Positions 24,179 to 33,283 are shown, counted from the stretch's first letter. The stretch is 64,000 nt of DNA from Kribbella jiaozuonensis (GCF_005233875.1 NZ_SZPZ01000006.1:1-64000); one strand, 5' to 3'. Program-made: numbers and translations. The notes: generated from the sequence alone by a model not told the origin.

Positions 24179-25771
24179 GTGATCGATGACGAAGAGCTGT
24201 TCGAGTCGCACTTCTCACGGCGTGGAATTCTCGCGTCTGCCGCGGTCGTCACCGGCGGGGCCCTGCTGACAACCGCAGCGCCCGCCCAGGCCGCTCCGGT
24301 CCTGCAGTCCGCGCCTGCCGCCGACCCGGTCACCACACCCCGGGTCGGCGGCCTGCATCTGCAGTTCGGCGCCGACGCGGCGTCGGAGGTCGTCGTCTCC
24401 TGGCACAGTCGCCAGCCGGTACGACGGCCGCGCGTCCTGCTCGGTGGTCCGGACGGGGACTTCGAGCGGACCGTGACCGCGGTCAGCACCAGCTACACCG
24501 ACGCCAAGTCCGGGCAGAACGTGTACGTCCACCACGCCCGGATCAGCCGGCTGCGGGCGAACAACGAGTACGTGTACGCCGCCGTACACGAAGGGGCCGA
24601 GGCCGAGTTCGGGACGTTCCACACCGCGCCGAAGGGCCGGGCCAAGTTCACCTTCACCAGTTTCGGTGACCAGGGCACGCCGACCCTGGGCAAGCGGTAC
24701 GTACCGCCGCCCGGTGTGACGATCCCGAACCCGCCGTTCGTGAACGACAACCTCGGCTCGCCGGCCGCGGGCGACGTCACTGCCGGGGTCGAGCGGGTCC
24801 GTCCGCTGTTCCACCTGTTCAACGGCGATCTCTGCTACGCGAACCTGGCCGACGATCGCGTGCGGACCTGGAACGACTTCTGGGAGAACAACACCCGCAG
24901 CGCACGCAACCGCCCGTGGATGCCGTCGGCCGGCAACCACGAGAACGAGCTCGGCAACGGCCCGATCGGCTACGAGGCGTACCAGACGTACTTCTCGCTG
25001 CCGCGCCAGACCGGTCAGACGGACGTGACGCGCGGACTCTGGTACGCGTTCACGGTCGGCTCGGTGCGCGTGATCAGCCTGGCGAACGACGACGTCTGCT
25101 ACCAGGACGGCGGCAACAGCTACGTCCGCGGGTACTCCGGCGGCGCGCAGAAGGCCTGGCTGGAAAAGGAGCTCAAGGCAACGAATGCGAATCGCGACAT
25201 CGACTGGATCGTGGTCTGCATGCACCAGGTCGTGGTCAGCAGCGCGGACCAGGCCAACGGCGCCGACCTCGGCATCCGGCAGGAATGGGTGCCGCTGTTC
25301 GACAAGTACGGCGTCGATCTCGTGGTCTGCGGGCACGAGCACCACTACGAGCGCTCGCACCCGATCCGCGGCCAGCAGCCCAACCAGACACTGACCCCGA
25401 TCCCGGCCGCAACGCGGACCGATGTCGTCGACACGTCGAAGGGCACCGTCCACATGGTCATCGGTGGCGGCGGTACGTCGGTGGGCTCGAACGGCGTGCT
25501 CTTCAACCCGCCGGCCTGCCGCGTCATCACCTCGGTCGGCGCACCGGATCCGACCACCGGCAAGCGTCCGCCGGTCTACGTCACCGAGCCGGCCCCCTGG
25601 TCCGCCTCGCGCAACGCCGCCCACCCGTACGGCTTTGCTGCGTTCACGGTCGACCCCGGTCACCCCGGCGGTCAGACCACGATGGCGGTCACGTACTACG
25701 ACGTACTCGGGCCTGGCGGTGAGCTGTCGGAGTTCGAGTCGTTCACTCTGAAGCGACCGCGCCGCGGCTGA
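24179..25771 (+). CDS. Tat-exported purple acid phosphatase family protein
   Basis: 530 aa, GTG 24179. A Tat signal is clear (HFSRRGILASAAVVTGGALL ... APAQAAP, twin Arg at 14-15). An N-terminal fibronectin-like PAP domain (about 55-150) precedes the metallophosphoesterase with all five motif blocks: FGDQG, NGDLCYAN, GNHENE, MHQVVVS and GHEHHYERSHP. The enzyme should hydrolyse phosphomonoesters outside the cell with a binuclear metal centre. Its 3' end overlaps the convergent hydrolase gene by 29 bp. Confidence 0.9.
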   Translation: MIDDEELFESHFSRRGILASAAVVTGGALLTTAAPAQAAPVLQSAPAADPVTTPRVGGLHLQFGADAASEVVVSWHSRQPVRRPRVLLGGPDGDFERTVTAVSTSYTDAKSGQNVYVHHARISRLRANNEYVYAAVHEGAEAEFGTFHTAPKGRAKFTFTSFGDQGTPTLGKRYVPPPGVTIPNPPFVNDNLGSPAAGDVTAGVERVRPLFHLFNGDLCYANLADDRVRTWNDFWENNTRSARNRPWMPSAGNHENELGNGPIGYEAYQTYFSLPRQTGQTDVTRGLWYAFTVGSVRVISLANDDVCYQDGGNSYVRGYSGGAQKAWLEKELKATNANRDIDWIVVCMHQVVVSSADQANGADLGIRQEWVPLFDKYGVDLVVCGHEHHYERSHPIRGQQPNQTLTPIPAATRTDVVDTSKGTVHMVIGGGGTSVGSNGVLFNPPACRVITSVGAPDPTTGKRPPVYVTEPAPWSASRNAAHPYGFAAFTVDPGHPGGQTTMAVTYYDVLGPGGELSEFESFTLKRPRRG

Positions 25772-26438
25772 TCAGGCAGTCCACGACGGCCTGGGCGACG
25801 CGCCGACCATCGGCCGACGCGTCGCCCAACCCGCAGGTGGAATGGGTCAGGCCCGCGAACTCGAGGTACGTGAAGCCAATGCCTTCCAGGACGGGCTTGA
25901 GCCTGCGAAAGCGACGGATCGCTGGGTCCTCGGTGCCGAGGTACGCGATCTTCGCGCCCGGGTAGAGCCGGAGCTCGTGGTGCCAGTCGTACGAGCGATA
26001 GCTCCGCCAGAACTCCAGCGCGGGTCGGGGGAGCCGTGGCTCGCGTTCCATCCGGCGCATTTCTCCGTCGGCCGGAAAGCCGATCGGCGGGACACCGCCC
26101 ATGACGAGCGCAGTCGCGCGATCCGTCGACCGGGCGGCGATCGCGGACATGCAGGCCGGCTGTGAGAAACCCCAGACGGCGAACTGGTCGATGCCCTCGC
26201 GGTCCAGCACCTTGAGGACCTGGTCGCCGATGTTGCCGAAGTCGTAGGCGTTCGGGCGGTCGCTGGCGCCGAAGCCGACCGGGTGGATCTGCAGGACCCG
26301 GAATCGTTGGGCGAGCCAATCGGCGATCGGGAAGTCGGACGGTCGGCGGTTGTTCTTGATCAGTACGACGGCCGGGCCGGAACCGCTTGCTCGGTAGGCG
26401 ATGCGGGCGCCGGCGTGGTCGGCGAACTGGTAGGTCAC
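25743..26438 (-). CDS. Alpha/beta hydrolase
   Basis: 231 aa from GTG 26438, which overlaps the MarR stop as GTGA. The fold is seen in GARIAYRASGSGPAVVLIKN, VLQIHPVGFGASDRPN and the nucleophile elbow VWGFSQPAC, where the usual G-x-S-x-G is GFSQP; a late His in EFAGLTHSTCG could complete the triad. The oxyanion loop near VVLIKNNRR also differs from textbook members. Co-transcribed with a MarR regulator, divergent from an LLM oxidoreductase. Substrate unknown. Confidence 0.8.
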   Translation of the reverse strand: MTYQFADHAGARIAYRASGSGPAVVLIKNNRRPSDFPIADWLAQRFRVLQIHPVGFGASDRPNAYDFGNIGDQVLKVLDREGIDQFAVWGFSQPACMSAIAARSTDRATALVMGGVPPIGFPADGEMRRMEREPRLPRPALEFWRSYRSYDWHHELRLYPGAKIAYLGTEDPAIRRFRRLKPVLEGIGFTYLEFAGLTHSTCGLGDASADGRRVAQAVVDCLISRGAVASE

Positions 26439-26857
26439 TGGGTGAGGATCGACTTCAGGGCCGTGGTGAGGGTTGTGCGGGTGGCGGCCGGGAGGTCTCC
26501 GGTCAAGGTCGCGATGCGGTCGACGACCGCGTCGTGACATTGGTGCGCCAGGTCCTTGCCGGCGGGGGTGAGCTCGATGCGGCAGGCGCGGCGGTCGGCG
26601 GGGTTGGCGACGCGGGCGACGAGGTCGCGGCGTTCGAGGCGGTCGACCATGCTCGTCAGGCTGGAGCGCTCGATGCTCAGGATGCGGCTGAGCTCGGTCA
26701 TGCCGAGCGGGCCGGTGATCAGGACGCAGAGCAGATGAGCCTGCTGCGGGGTCAGGCCGAGCGGCCGGCTGGTCTCGGCGTGCAGGTCCTGCAGCCGGTG
26801 CATCGTCTGGACCAGCGCACTCGCGAGGTCCGAATCCCGAGCCGTCGTCGTCACCAT
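26435..26857 (-). CDS. MarR family transcriptional regulator
   Basis: 140 aa. The winged helix is clear: LTPQQAHLLCVLITGPLGMTELSRILSIERSSLTSMVDRLERRDLVARVANPADRRACRIELT. It starts a two-gene leftward operon with the hydrolase and is divergent from the LLM oxidoreductase; three matching half-sites lie between them (26882-26946), so it probably represses both directions and responds to a small ligand. Confidence 0.9.
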   Translation of the reverse strand: MVTTTARDSDLASALVQTMHRLQDLHAETSRPLGLTPQQAHLLCVLITGPLGMTELSRILSIERSSLTSMVDRLERRDLVARVANPADRRACRIELTPAGKDLAHQCHDAVVDRIATLTGDLPAATRTTLTTALKSILTQ

Positions 26858-26881
26858 GACCCCATGGTAGTCCGGTGGCCG

Positions 26882-26946
26882 GATAGTTCGTAGGCACGAT
26901 AGTTCGTGGTGCTACTGTTTAGGTGTTCGAACTATCTGAGAGGCGA
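26882..26946. promoter_or_regulatory. MarR operator: three GATAGTTCG half-sites
   Basis: GATAGTTCG occurs at 26882-26890 and 26898-26906, and its complement CGAACTATC at 26938-26946. The arrangement, a direct repeat plus an inverted copy, lies between the divergent MarR and LLM genes and overlaps any promoter there. Confidence 0.6.
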
Positions 26947-26950
26947 CGAC

Positions 26951-27838
26951 ATGACTGTGCGTTTCGGTTACGGCTCACCCGACCACCTGCGCGATGTGGA
27001 TGCGATTCTGCGGCTGGCCGCGCAGGCGGATCGCGACGGCCTCGACCACGTCAGCCTGTCGGACCACCCGTACGTCCCCGACCTGCTCGAGGGGTACGCC
27101 GCGATCGCGTTCATCCTCGGCCGGACCGAGCGCCTGTCCGCGTTCGTCAACGTGACCAACCTGCCGCTGCGGCCCGCGCCGGTTCTTGCCCGTACGGCGA
27201 CGTCGCTGTCGGCCTTGTCCGGCGGGCGATTCGTGCTGGGTCTCGGCGCCGGTGGCGCGTGGGACCGGATCACCACGATGGGCGTGCCGGAGCTGCGTCC
27301 CGCCGAGGCGGTCGAAGCGTTCGAGGAAGCCATGCAGTTGGTGCATTCGATGTCCGACGGCGGGCACCCGGAGCCGACCAAGCACTACCCGATCGGCGCG
27401 CTCCGGCCGGCCGCCGTACCAGCGCCCTTGATCTGGACCGGCTCCAAAGGCCGCAAGTCGCTCGCGGCGACCGGTCGGCACGCCGACGGGTGGATCCCCG
27501 GCCACGCTGCGGACTGGCTGAGCGACGGCTACCTCCAGGCCCGCCCGGTCATCGACGAGGCCGCGCTCGCGGTCGGCCGCAAACCGTCCGACATCGCGAC
27601 CGTCTACAACTTCCCCGGCGCGATCACCGCTACCCCACTCCCTCGAACCCGAGACGAAGAGGGTCGCTGGATCGGCGGCTCACCGGCGCAGTGGATCGAA
27701 GAGCTCACCGACGCCATCCTCAACCACAATGCCGCCGGCTTCACCCTCTTCCCCCGAGGCACCGACCCGTACGACGTCCAGCTGACCCGCTGGTCCCAGG
27801 AGATCGTCCCCGCCGTCCGCGCCGCAGCCTCGGTCTGA
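26951..27838 (+). CDS. LLM class flavin/F420-dependent oxidoreductase
   Basis: 295 aa from ATG 26951. Luciferase-like TIM-barrel signatures: DRDGLDHVSLSDHPYVPD, SALSGGRFVLGLGAGG, and the TGSKGRKSLAATGRHADGW segment typical of F420-dependent members. ATG 26951 follows GAGAGGCGACGAC; the longer frame from 26906 would start inside the operator. Probably reduces or oxidises a small organic compound whose presence is sensed by the adjacent MarR. Confidence 0.85.
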   Translation: MTVRFGYGSPDHLRDVDAILRLAAQADRDGLDHVSLSDHPYVPDLLEGYAAIAFILGRTERLSAFVNVTNLPLRPAPVLARTATSLSALSGGRFVLGLGAGGAWDRITTMGVPELRPAEAVEAFEEAMQLVHSMSDGGHPEPTKHYPIGALRPAAVPAPLIWTGSKGRKSLAATGRHADGWIPGHAADWLSDGYLQARPVIDEAALAVGRKPSDIATVYNFPGAITATPLPRTRDEEGRWIGGSPAQWIEELTDAILNHNAAGFTLFPRGTDPYDVQLTRWSQEIVPAVRAAASV

Positions 27839-28711
27839 TCAGCCCAGGCTCGCGAGCTCCTCGGCGCTCAACTCCAGACCGCCCGCCGCGATGTTCTGCT
27901 CCAGGTGGGCGGGGTTGCCGGTGCCGGGGATGGCGAGGATGTTCGGGGAGTGGTGGAGGGTCCAGGCGAGGCGGACCTGTTGCGGGGTGACGTTGTGGGT
28001 GATGGCGATCTTCTCGATGGCTGCGGAGTGGTCGGCGGTCGCGCCACCCTCGCGCGACGAGCCGGCGATGGCGAAGAACGGGACGTAGGCGATACCCCGG
28101 TCCGCGCAGAAGCCGATCAGTTCGTCCTCGTCGCCGCGTAGATCGACGGAGTAGCTGTTCTGTACGCAGACCACCGGCGCGATCGCGAGCGCTTCCTCGA
28201 CATGGTCGAGCCGGACGTTCGACACGCCGAGCTGCCGGATCAGGCCTTCGTCGCGGAGGGCGGCGAGCCAGCCGAAGCGTTCGGTGATCGAGTCGTCGCC
28301 GGGCTTCTTCATGATCCGCAGGTTGACCACGTCGAGGGTGTCGACGCCGAGCTGCCGCAGGTTCATCTCCACCTGCTCCCGCAGTTCGGCGGCCGTCGTC
28401 GCGTTGTAGAACCCGCGCTCGGCATCCTCACCCGGTCCGACCTTGGTCGTGATGACAAGCCCGTCCGGGTACGGCGCCAACGCTTCGCGGATCAGCTCGT
28501 TCGCGTGCCGCTTCTCGCCCTCACCCACTCGCAGGGTCCCACCCGGCGACGCGTAGAACGCGGCCGTGTCGATGTGGTTCACGCCGAGCTCGACCGCGCG
28601 ACGCAGTACCGCGATCGCGACCGACCGGTCCGGGTTCGCCGTGATCCGCATGGCGCCGAAGCCCACCCGGTTCACGGTCACGTCGCCCAACTGCCAGGTC
28701 CCTGCGCTCAT
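27839..28711 (-). CDS. Aldo/keto reductase
   Basis: 290 aa. AKR landmarks: VNRVGFGAMRIT, VNHIDTAAFYASPG (catalytic Asp and Tyr), VITTKVGPG (catalytic Lys), IRQLGVSN and QNSYSVDLR, and the C-terminal cofactor site IPGTGNPAHLEQN. The usual catalytic His position reads VVNLRIM, as in one actinobacterial subgroup. NADPH-dependent reduction of an aldehyde or ketone is expected. Coupled by ATGA overlap to the RraA-like gene; its stop abuts the convergent LLM gene. Confidence 0.9.
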   Translation of the reverse strand: MSAGTWQLGDVTVNRVGFGAMRITANPDRSVAIAVLRRAVELGVNHIDTAAFYASPGGTLRVGEGEKRHANELIREALAPYPDGLVITTKVGPGEDAERGFYNATTAAELREQVEMNLRQLGVDTLDVVNLRIMKKPGDDSITERFGWLAALRDEGLIRQLGVSNVRLDHVEEALAIAPVVCVQNSYSVDLRGDEDELIGFCADRGIAYVPFFAIAGSSREGGATADHSAAIEKIAITHNVTPQQVRLAWTLHHSPNILAIPGTGNPAHLEQNIAAGGLELSAEELASLG

Positions 28712-29391
28712 TCCTCGATCGCTCCTCTCACCGCACGAAGATGTTGCCGGAACGTCAGCGACGGATCAGCCGCTCGCGCGGTCAGGAACTCCGCGAACCG
28801 CACCTGCTCCCGCAACGACCGCCCGGCCCGGATCTCGTCCGCCTGCCGATGCTCGGTGTCGCGGATCGATTCCGCCAGCCCGAACAGGTCCTCCACCCGA
28901 TCCGCCGGTACGAAGATCGCGCCGTCCTCATCCGCGAGTACGACGTCGTCCCGCGTCACCGTCCACTCGCCGATCGTTGCCTTGGACAACGCATCGTCGG
29001 GCTGCGGGTCGAGCCGCAACGGGCCGGTCGGCAACGCACCCAGGCTGAACACCGGCATCCCGATCGCGGTGATGTCGACCGTGTCCCGGTGCAGTCCCCA
29101 GATCACGATCCCCGCGATCCCGGCAGCTGCAGCCTCCAGCGCGACCAGATCGCCGACACAGGCCTCGTCCCGCCGGCCGCCGTTGTCCACGACGAGTACG
29201 TCGCCCGCCGCCGCGGACTCGAACGCCTCCAGGAACACGTCCACGCTGCCCACATGCTGAGCCGGCAACACCCGCCCCGCGACCCGCTCACCGACAACCG
29301 CCGTCAACGACACCGTCCGCACCGGCACACCAGCCCGCACACACGCATCGGCAACATGCGCCGTCGTCAACGCCGCAAACCGCTCCAGCAT
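28708..29391 (-). CDS. RraA-like / HMG-CHA aldolase family protein
   Basis: 227 aa. The RraA/DlpA fold is seen in LTTAHVADACVRAGV, GRVLPAQHVGSVDVFLEAFESAAAGDVLVVDNGG, GDLVALEAAAAGIAGIVIWGLHRD (binding Asp/Arg region) and the late VLADEDGAIFVPADRVEDLF. Members act as class II aldolases/decarboxylases on oxaloacetate-like acids or as RNase E regulators; in actinobacteria the enzymatic role is likelier. Co-transcribed with the aldo/keto reductase. Confidence 0.8.
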   Translation of the reverse strand: MLERFAALTTAHVADACVRAGVPVRTVSLTAVVGERVAGRVLPAQHVGSVDVFLEAFESAAAGDVLVVDNGGRRDEACVGDLVALEAAAAGIAGIVIWGLHRDTVDITAIGMPVFSLGALPTGPLRLDPQPDDALSKATIGEWTVTRDDVVLADEDGAIFVPADRVEDLFGLAESIRDTEHRQADEIRAGRSLREQVRFAEFLTARAADPSLTFRQHLRAVRGAIEE

Positions 29392-29424
29392 CCCCAGCCC
29401 CTCTCGATCGATCCGGGATCGACC

Positions 29425-29961
29425 TTAGGACAGGAAGGCAAGGATCTCGTCGAGAGACGGCTCACGGGTGGTGTCGACGGTGATGGACGGGACCGGCAGA
29501 TCGACCGGCTGGAAGGAGTTGTGCGTCCGCAGCCGGGCGTCCGGGCTGATCTGCGCGTCCTCGTGCGCCGAGCGGCGCGGATCCGAGGTGGTACGGGCGT
29601 TGATCCGCGCCAGTGCGACCTCGGCCGGCACCTCGCAGTGCACGATCCGGATGTCAGCGCGGCCGAGCAGCGGCGTCAGCCCGGGGTTCCACAGCCGGTC
29701 CTGGAACGCCGCCTCCGCGACCACCGTCGTACCGCGGCCGACCAGCAGACCGATCACGTCGAAGAACGTCGACAGTGTCCGCATCGTGAGCGGGTCACCG
29801 GGACCAGGGACGAATCCCGGTGTCGCGTGCGCCATGCCTTCCTTGATCTCGTCGCGGCAGATCGCCGGGCAGCCGATCGCGGTCGCGATCCGGTGCGCCA
29901 GAGTGGTCTTCCCGGTTCCGGGCGGACCGCTCACCACGACAAGCATAGGTTTGGAATGCAC
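29425..29961 (-). CDS. P-loop kinase-like ATPase
   Basis: 178 aa. Walker A SGPPGTGKTTLAHRI at the N-terminus, CRDEIKEGM as the substrate-binding segment, VVAEAAFQ as Walker B-like, and a lid region with RRSAHEDAQ. Small zeta-toxin/kinase-like P-loop NTPases of this type phosphorylate nucleosides, sugars or antibiotics. It stands alone and divergent from the Ada-AlkA gene; no substrate can be assigned. Confidence 0.75.
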   Translation of the reverse strand: MHSKPMLVVVSGPPGTGKTTLAHRIATAIGCPAICRDEIKEGMAHATPGFVPGPGDPLTMRTLSTFFDVIGLLVGRGTTVVAEAAFQDRLWNPGLTPLLGRADIRIVHCEVPAEVALARINARTTSDPRRSAHEDAQISPDARLRTHNSFQPVDLPVPSITVDTTREPSLDEILAFLS

Positions 29962-30045
29962 TCGCCGTACCTTATCGGTGACGGTCGGCGCGCGGTGTAA
30001 AACCGAGGTCAGGAACTGTCGGTGGGCGTGATTAGCGTTGGATGC

Positions 30046-31302
30046 GTGACGACGTACTCCGCTGTTCGGACGACCGGCATCTACTGCCGGCCCGGTTGTG
30101 GGGCCAAGCCGCTCGCGGAGAACGTGAGCACCTTCGAGCTGCCCGCCGCCGCGGAGGCGGCCGGATATCGCGCCTGCCTGCGCTGCCGTCCGTACCGGGT
30201 GGCGGGGACGGTTGCCGACGAGGCGCCCGAGTTGGTCTGTCGTGCGGTGCAGTTGATCATCACCGGTCTGCTGGACGAGTCCGGGGAGGAGGCGCTAGGG
30301 GAGCGGCTCGGGGTGTCCGCGCGGCATCTGCGGCGAATGTTCAACGAGCACCTCGGTGTCACGCCGGACCAGTTCGCGCGGTCGCGGCGGGCGCATTTCG
30401 CGCGGCGGTTGCTGGACGACACCGACCTCAGCATCGCGGACATTGCGTTCGCGTCGGGCTTCGGCAGCCTGCGGCAGTTCAACCGGGCGATGCGCGAGAT
30501 CTTCCGGGCGTCACCGCGCGAGCTCCGCGACCGGCGGCGTCGCGGCGATCGCTTGGCCGCCGACGGGGGATTGGTGCTGCGGTTGCCGTTCACGCCGCCG
30601 TACGACTGGGAGGCGATGTGCGCGTTCCTGCGATCGCGCGCGATCCCAGGAGTGGAATCGGTCGAGGGCGGTGTCTATCGGCGGACGATCTCACTCGACG
30701 GTGAGCCCGGGGTGCTGGAGGTGGGTCAGGGTGGCGATGATCATCTGATCCTGCGAGCGCACCTTCCGTACTGGGAAGGCGTCATGCATGTCGTGGACCG
30801 GGCCGCGTGTTTGGTCGGTCTGGACTGTGAGCCGGTGCGTGCTCGTGAGCACCTGGCGGCGGATCCGGAGTTCGGGCCGTTGGTTGCGGCTCGGCCGGGG
30901 GTTCGGGTGCCCGGTGCGTGGGGGCCGTTCGAGGTTGCTGTTTCGGCGGTAGTGCGGGATCAGTTGCCGCCGGAAGACGCGACCGATGCGCTTCACAAGC
31001 TCGTCGAGGTGTACGGCGTACCTGTGCCGGGGCTCGCTCATGGGCTGACTCACGCGTTCCCCGGACCGGCAGCCCTGGCAGACGCGGAGCTGGTCGGGCC
31101 GCTCGCGCGAGAGGTTGCTGATGGCAACATTGTTCTCGATGGTGAGGTGAAGACGTTGGCGCGAGTGATGCGCAAGCGTGCGGCGGAAGAGGTCGCGCTC
31201 CGCCTCGGTGCCCGCGACGCCTGGCCGCTGCCGGGCGCGAGCGAGCGCCTCCGCCCGTGGCGCTCGCTCGCCGCCGTCTATCAACTGGTCAACGAGTTGT
31301 AG
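30046..31302 (+). CDS. Ada-AlkA-type protein with eroded glycosylase domain
   Basis: 418 aa from GTG 30046. The Ada zinc domain has four Cys (C14, C18, C44, C47) in TTGIYCRPGCG and ACLRCRPY; an AraC-type HTH follows (HLRRMFNEHLGVTPDQF, LSIADIAFASGFGSLRQFNRAMREIF), then an AlkA N-domain and HhH-GPD region. The last part lacks the LPGIGPWTA helix-hairpin-helix: the sequence runs EVKTLARVMRKRAAEEVALRLGARDAWPLPGA, and the catalytic Asp after the DAFP-like element is not evident. It probably senses methyl damage and regulates transcription, but may not excise bases. The stop overlaps the convergent PEP-mutase-like gene by 22 bp. Confidence 0.8.
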   Translation: MTTYSAVRTTGIYCRPGCGAKPLAENVSTFELPAAAEAAGYRACLRCRPYRVAGTVADEAPELVCRAVQLIITGLLDESGEEALGERLGVSARHLRRMFNEHLGVTPDQFARSRRAHFARRLLDDTDLSIADIAFASGFGSLRQFNRAMREIFRASPRELRDRRRRGDRLAADGGLVLRLPFTPPYDWEAMCAFLRSRAIPGVESVEGGVYRRTISLDGEPGVLEVGQGGDDHLILRAHLPYWEGVMHVVDRAACLVGLDCEPVRAREHLAADPEFGPLVAARPGVRVPGAWGPFEVAVSAVVRDQLPPEDATDALHKLVEVYGVPVPGLAHGLTHAFPGPAALADAELVGPLAREVADGNIVLDGEVKTLARVMRKRAAEEVALRLGARDAWPLPGASERLRPWRSLAAVYQLVNEL

Positions 31303-32030
31303 GTGCCGGCGTTCAGGAGTTCCTTCGCCGCAGCCGTGGCCAGCGCGTAGGCCGCACCCGTGATCGCCGGGCCGACGCTGATCCGGGCGACGCCGAGTTT
31401 CGCGAGTTCACCGACCGACGGAGCGCCCGGGCCGACCATCACGTTGAGCGGCAGCGGTGACCCCTCGACCAGTTCCGCGATCGTCGCCGCGTCCACCACA
31501 CCGGGTACGAACAGGACGTCGGCGCCCGCATCGGCGTACATCTTCGCGCGTTCGAGTGTCCCGGTCTTGTCGCCGAACAGATAGGTGTCCGTCCGCGCGT
31601 TGATCACCAGTTCGATGCCTGCGGCAACAGCCGCCGCGCGCGCCGCCTTGATCCGCTCGACGTGCACCAGCGCATCATCAACCACCCGCCCAGTACTGTC
31701 CTCGAGATTCACGCCGACGACGCCGGCCTCGAGTACGCCGGCCACTGTGCCCGCGACATCGCCGTACCCGGCCTCGATATCCGCCGTCACCGGCACCGAG
31801 ACCGCCGCACAGATCAACCGCAGCGCCACGACCGCGGACGATTGATCGAGCCCGCCCGCGTCATCGACACCATGCGCCCAGGCGACACCCGCGCTCGTCG
31901 TCGCGATCGCCTTCGCGCCCGCGGCCTCGATCGCCCGTGCCGAACCCGCGTCCCACGCGTTCGGCAGCACCAGCGGCGGCTGCTCGTGCAGCGAACGCAA
32001 CTGCCGTGCCAACTCGTTCTGCGTGCTCAC
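31281..32030 (-). CDS. Isocitrate lyase / PEP mutase family protein
   Basis: 249 aa, GTG 32030. The TIM-barrel family is recognised by LVLPNAWDAGSARAIEAAGAKAIATTSAG, the metal/substrate loop VPVTADIEAGYGD, GVNLEDS and VINARTDTYL. This subgroup (ICL/PEPM-like, about 250 aa) lacks the gating K-x-C-G-H loop of isocitrate lyase and the function is usually unassigned; oxaloacetate or methylisocitrate-like C-C cleavage is possible. It overlaps the start region of the neighbouring monooxygenase-like gene, forming a leftward pair. Confidence 0.85.
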   Translation of the reverse strand: MSTQNELARQLRSLHEQPPLVLPNAWDAGSARAIEAAGAKAIATTSAGVAWAHGVDDAGGLDQSSAVVALRLICAAVSVPVTADIEAGYGDVAGTVAGVLEAGVVGVNLEDSTGRVVDDALVHVERIKAARAAAVAAGIELVINARTDTYLFGDKTGTLERAKMYADAGADVLFVPGVVDAATIAELVEGSPLPLNVMVGPGAPSVGELAKLGVARISVGPAITGAAYALATAAAKELLNAGTYNSLTS

Positions 32031-32323
32031 AGGCTGACCAGCAGCTCGTGGTCGATCTCGACGAACTCGACGATCAGGTCCGCGAACCGCCCGGCGATCA
32101 GTTCCTTGTACGCCGACGACCCGGTGTGCGCGTCGTACGCCGCCTGGTCCGCGAAGTGCTCGACGAACAACAGGTAGTCGGGCTTCGCCGGGTCGCGGTA
32201 CACGCGGAACGACAGCGTGCCCTCCTCCGTGCCCGGCCCCTTCGGCCCGAACTCCTGCACGATCGCCTCGGCCGCGGCCTGGTTGCCGTCCTTCAGCTTG
32301 ATCGGAAACACCTTTGCCAGCAT
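32027..32323 (-). CDS. Antibiotic biosynthesis monooxygenase (ABM) domain protein
   Basis: 98 aa. Start ATG 32323 is chosen because AGGAGG lies six bases upstream; the ATG at 32329 touches the ribosome site. The ABM ferredoxin-like fold is visible in LAKVFPIKLKDGNQAAAEAIV, GTLSFRVYRDPAKPDYLLFVEHFADQAAYDAHTGSSAYKEL. Members are quinol/heme/aromatic monooxygenases or dimerising scavengers. Overlaps the PEP-mutase-like gene start. Confidence 0.85.
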   Translation of the reverse strand: MLAKVFPIKLKDGNQAAAEAIVQEFGPKGPGTEEGTLSFRVYRDPAKPDYLLFVEHFADQAAYDAHTGSSAYKELIAGRFADLIVEFVEIDHELLVSL

Positions 32324-32488
32324 CTGCATCCTCCTGAGGTTTTGTTCCTCAAGATTCGCCCGCCGGCGGGCCGCTGGTCTGGCCATATTCGGTCATGTAC
32401 GTCGTCTCGTATCTCAAGACGATATGTCTCATAAATCAAGATTGTGGATTAGCGTGGAGACTGTTGAGAGAGGGCAAAGGAGCCTGGG

Positions 32489-33283
32489 ATGAACAACGTG
32501 TACACACACGGACATCACGAGTCGGTACTGCGATCGCACACCTGGCGCACCGCCGAGAATTCGGCCGGCTATCTGCTGGCGCACCTGCGGCCGGGGATGT
32601 CGTTGCTCGACGTCGGCGCCGGTCCCGGCACGATCACCGCCGACCTCGCCCGCCTGGTCGAGCCCGGCCGGACCACGGCGCTGGAAGCCAACGACGCCGC
32701 TCTCGACATCACCAAGGCGACGTTCGCCGACCTGGACCTCGAGGTGGACTTCGTCGTCGGCGACGTGCACGCGCTGGACCTGCCGGACGACACGTACGAC
32801 GTCGTACATGCGCACCAGGTCTTGCAGCATGTCGCAGATCCCGTGCAGGCGTTGCGCGAGATGCGCCGGGTCTGCAAGCCGGGCGGGATCGTCGCCGTAC
32901 GCGACTCGGATTACCACGGTTTCGTCTGGTATCCGGAGCTGCCCGAGCTGGACGAGTGGATGGCGCTCTACCAGCGGATGGCCCGTGCCAACGGCGGCGA
33001 ACCGGATGCCGGTCGGCGTCTACTGTCCTGGGCTCTCGCTGCCGGTTTCGAGCACGTCGATGCGACCACGTCGACCTGGGCGTTCACCAACCCCGAGGAT
33101 CGTGCGTTCTGGGGCGGCATGTGGGCGGACCGCATTCTCAAGTCCGCGCTCGCGGATCAAGCCCGGGCAGCCGGCGTACCGGAGCAGCAGCTAGAGGCGA
33201 TCTCGCAAGCCTGGCGGACCTGGACGGCCACGCCGGACGCGACGATTTCGATCCTGCACGCCGAGCTACTGTGCCGCGCGTGA
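32489..33283 (+). CDS. Class I SAM-dependent methyltransferase
   Basis: 264 aa. Motif I LLDVGAGPGTIT (about 39-50), acidic loop ALEAND, motif II/III VVGDVHALDLPDDTYDVVHAHQVLQHVADP and VCKPGGIVAVRD follow the UbiE/COQ5-type order. GGAGC lies just upstream of ATG 32489. A small-molecule O- or C-methyltransferase is likely; the substrate is unknown. Convergent, overlapping the RNA methyltransferase stop by 18 bp. Confidence 0.9.
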   Translation: MNNVYTHGHHESVLRSHTWRTAENSAGYLLAHLRPGMSLLDVGAGPGTITADLARLVEPGRTTALEANDAALDITKATFADLDLEVDFVVGDVHALDLPDDTYDVVHAHQVLQHVADPVQALREMRRVCKPGGIVAVRDSDYHGFVWYPELPELDEWMALYQRMARANGGEPDAGRRLLSWALAAGFEHVDATTSTWAFTNPEDRAFWGGMWADRILKSALADQARAAGVPEQQLEAISQAWRTWTATPDATISILHAELLCRA

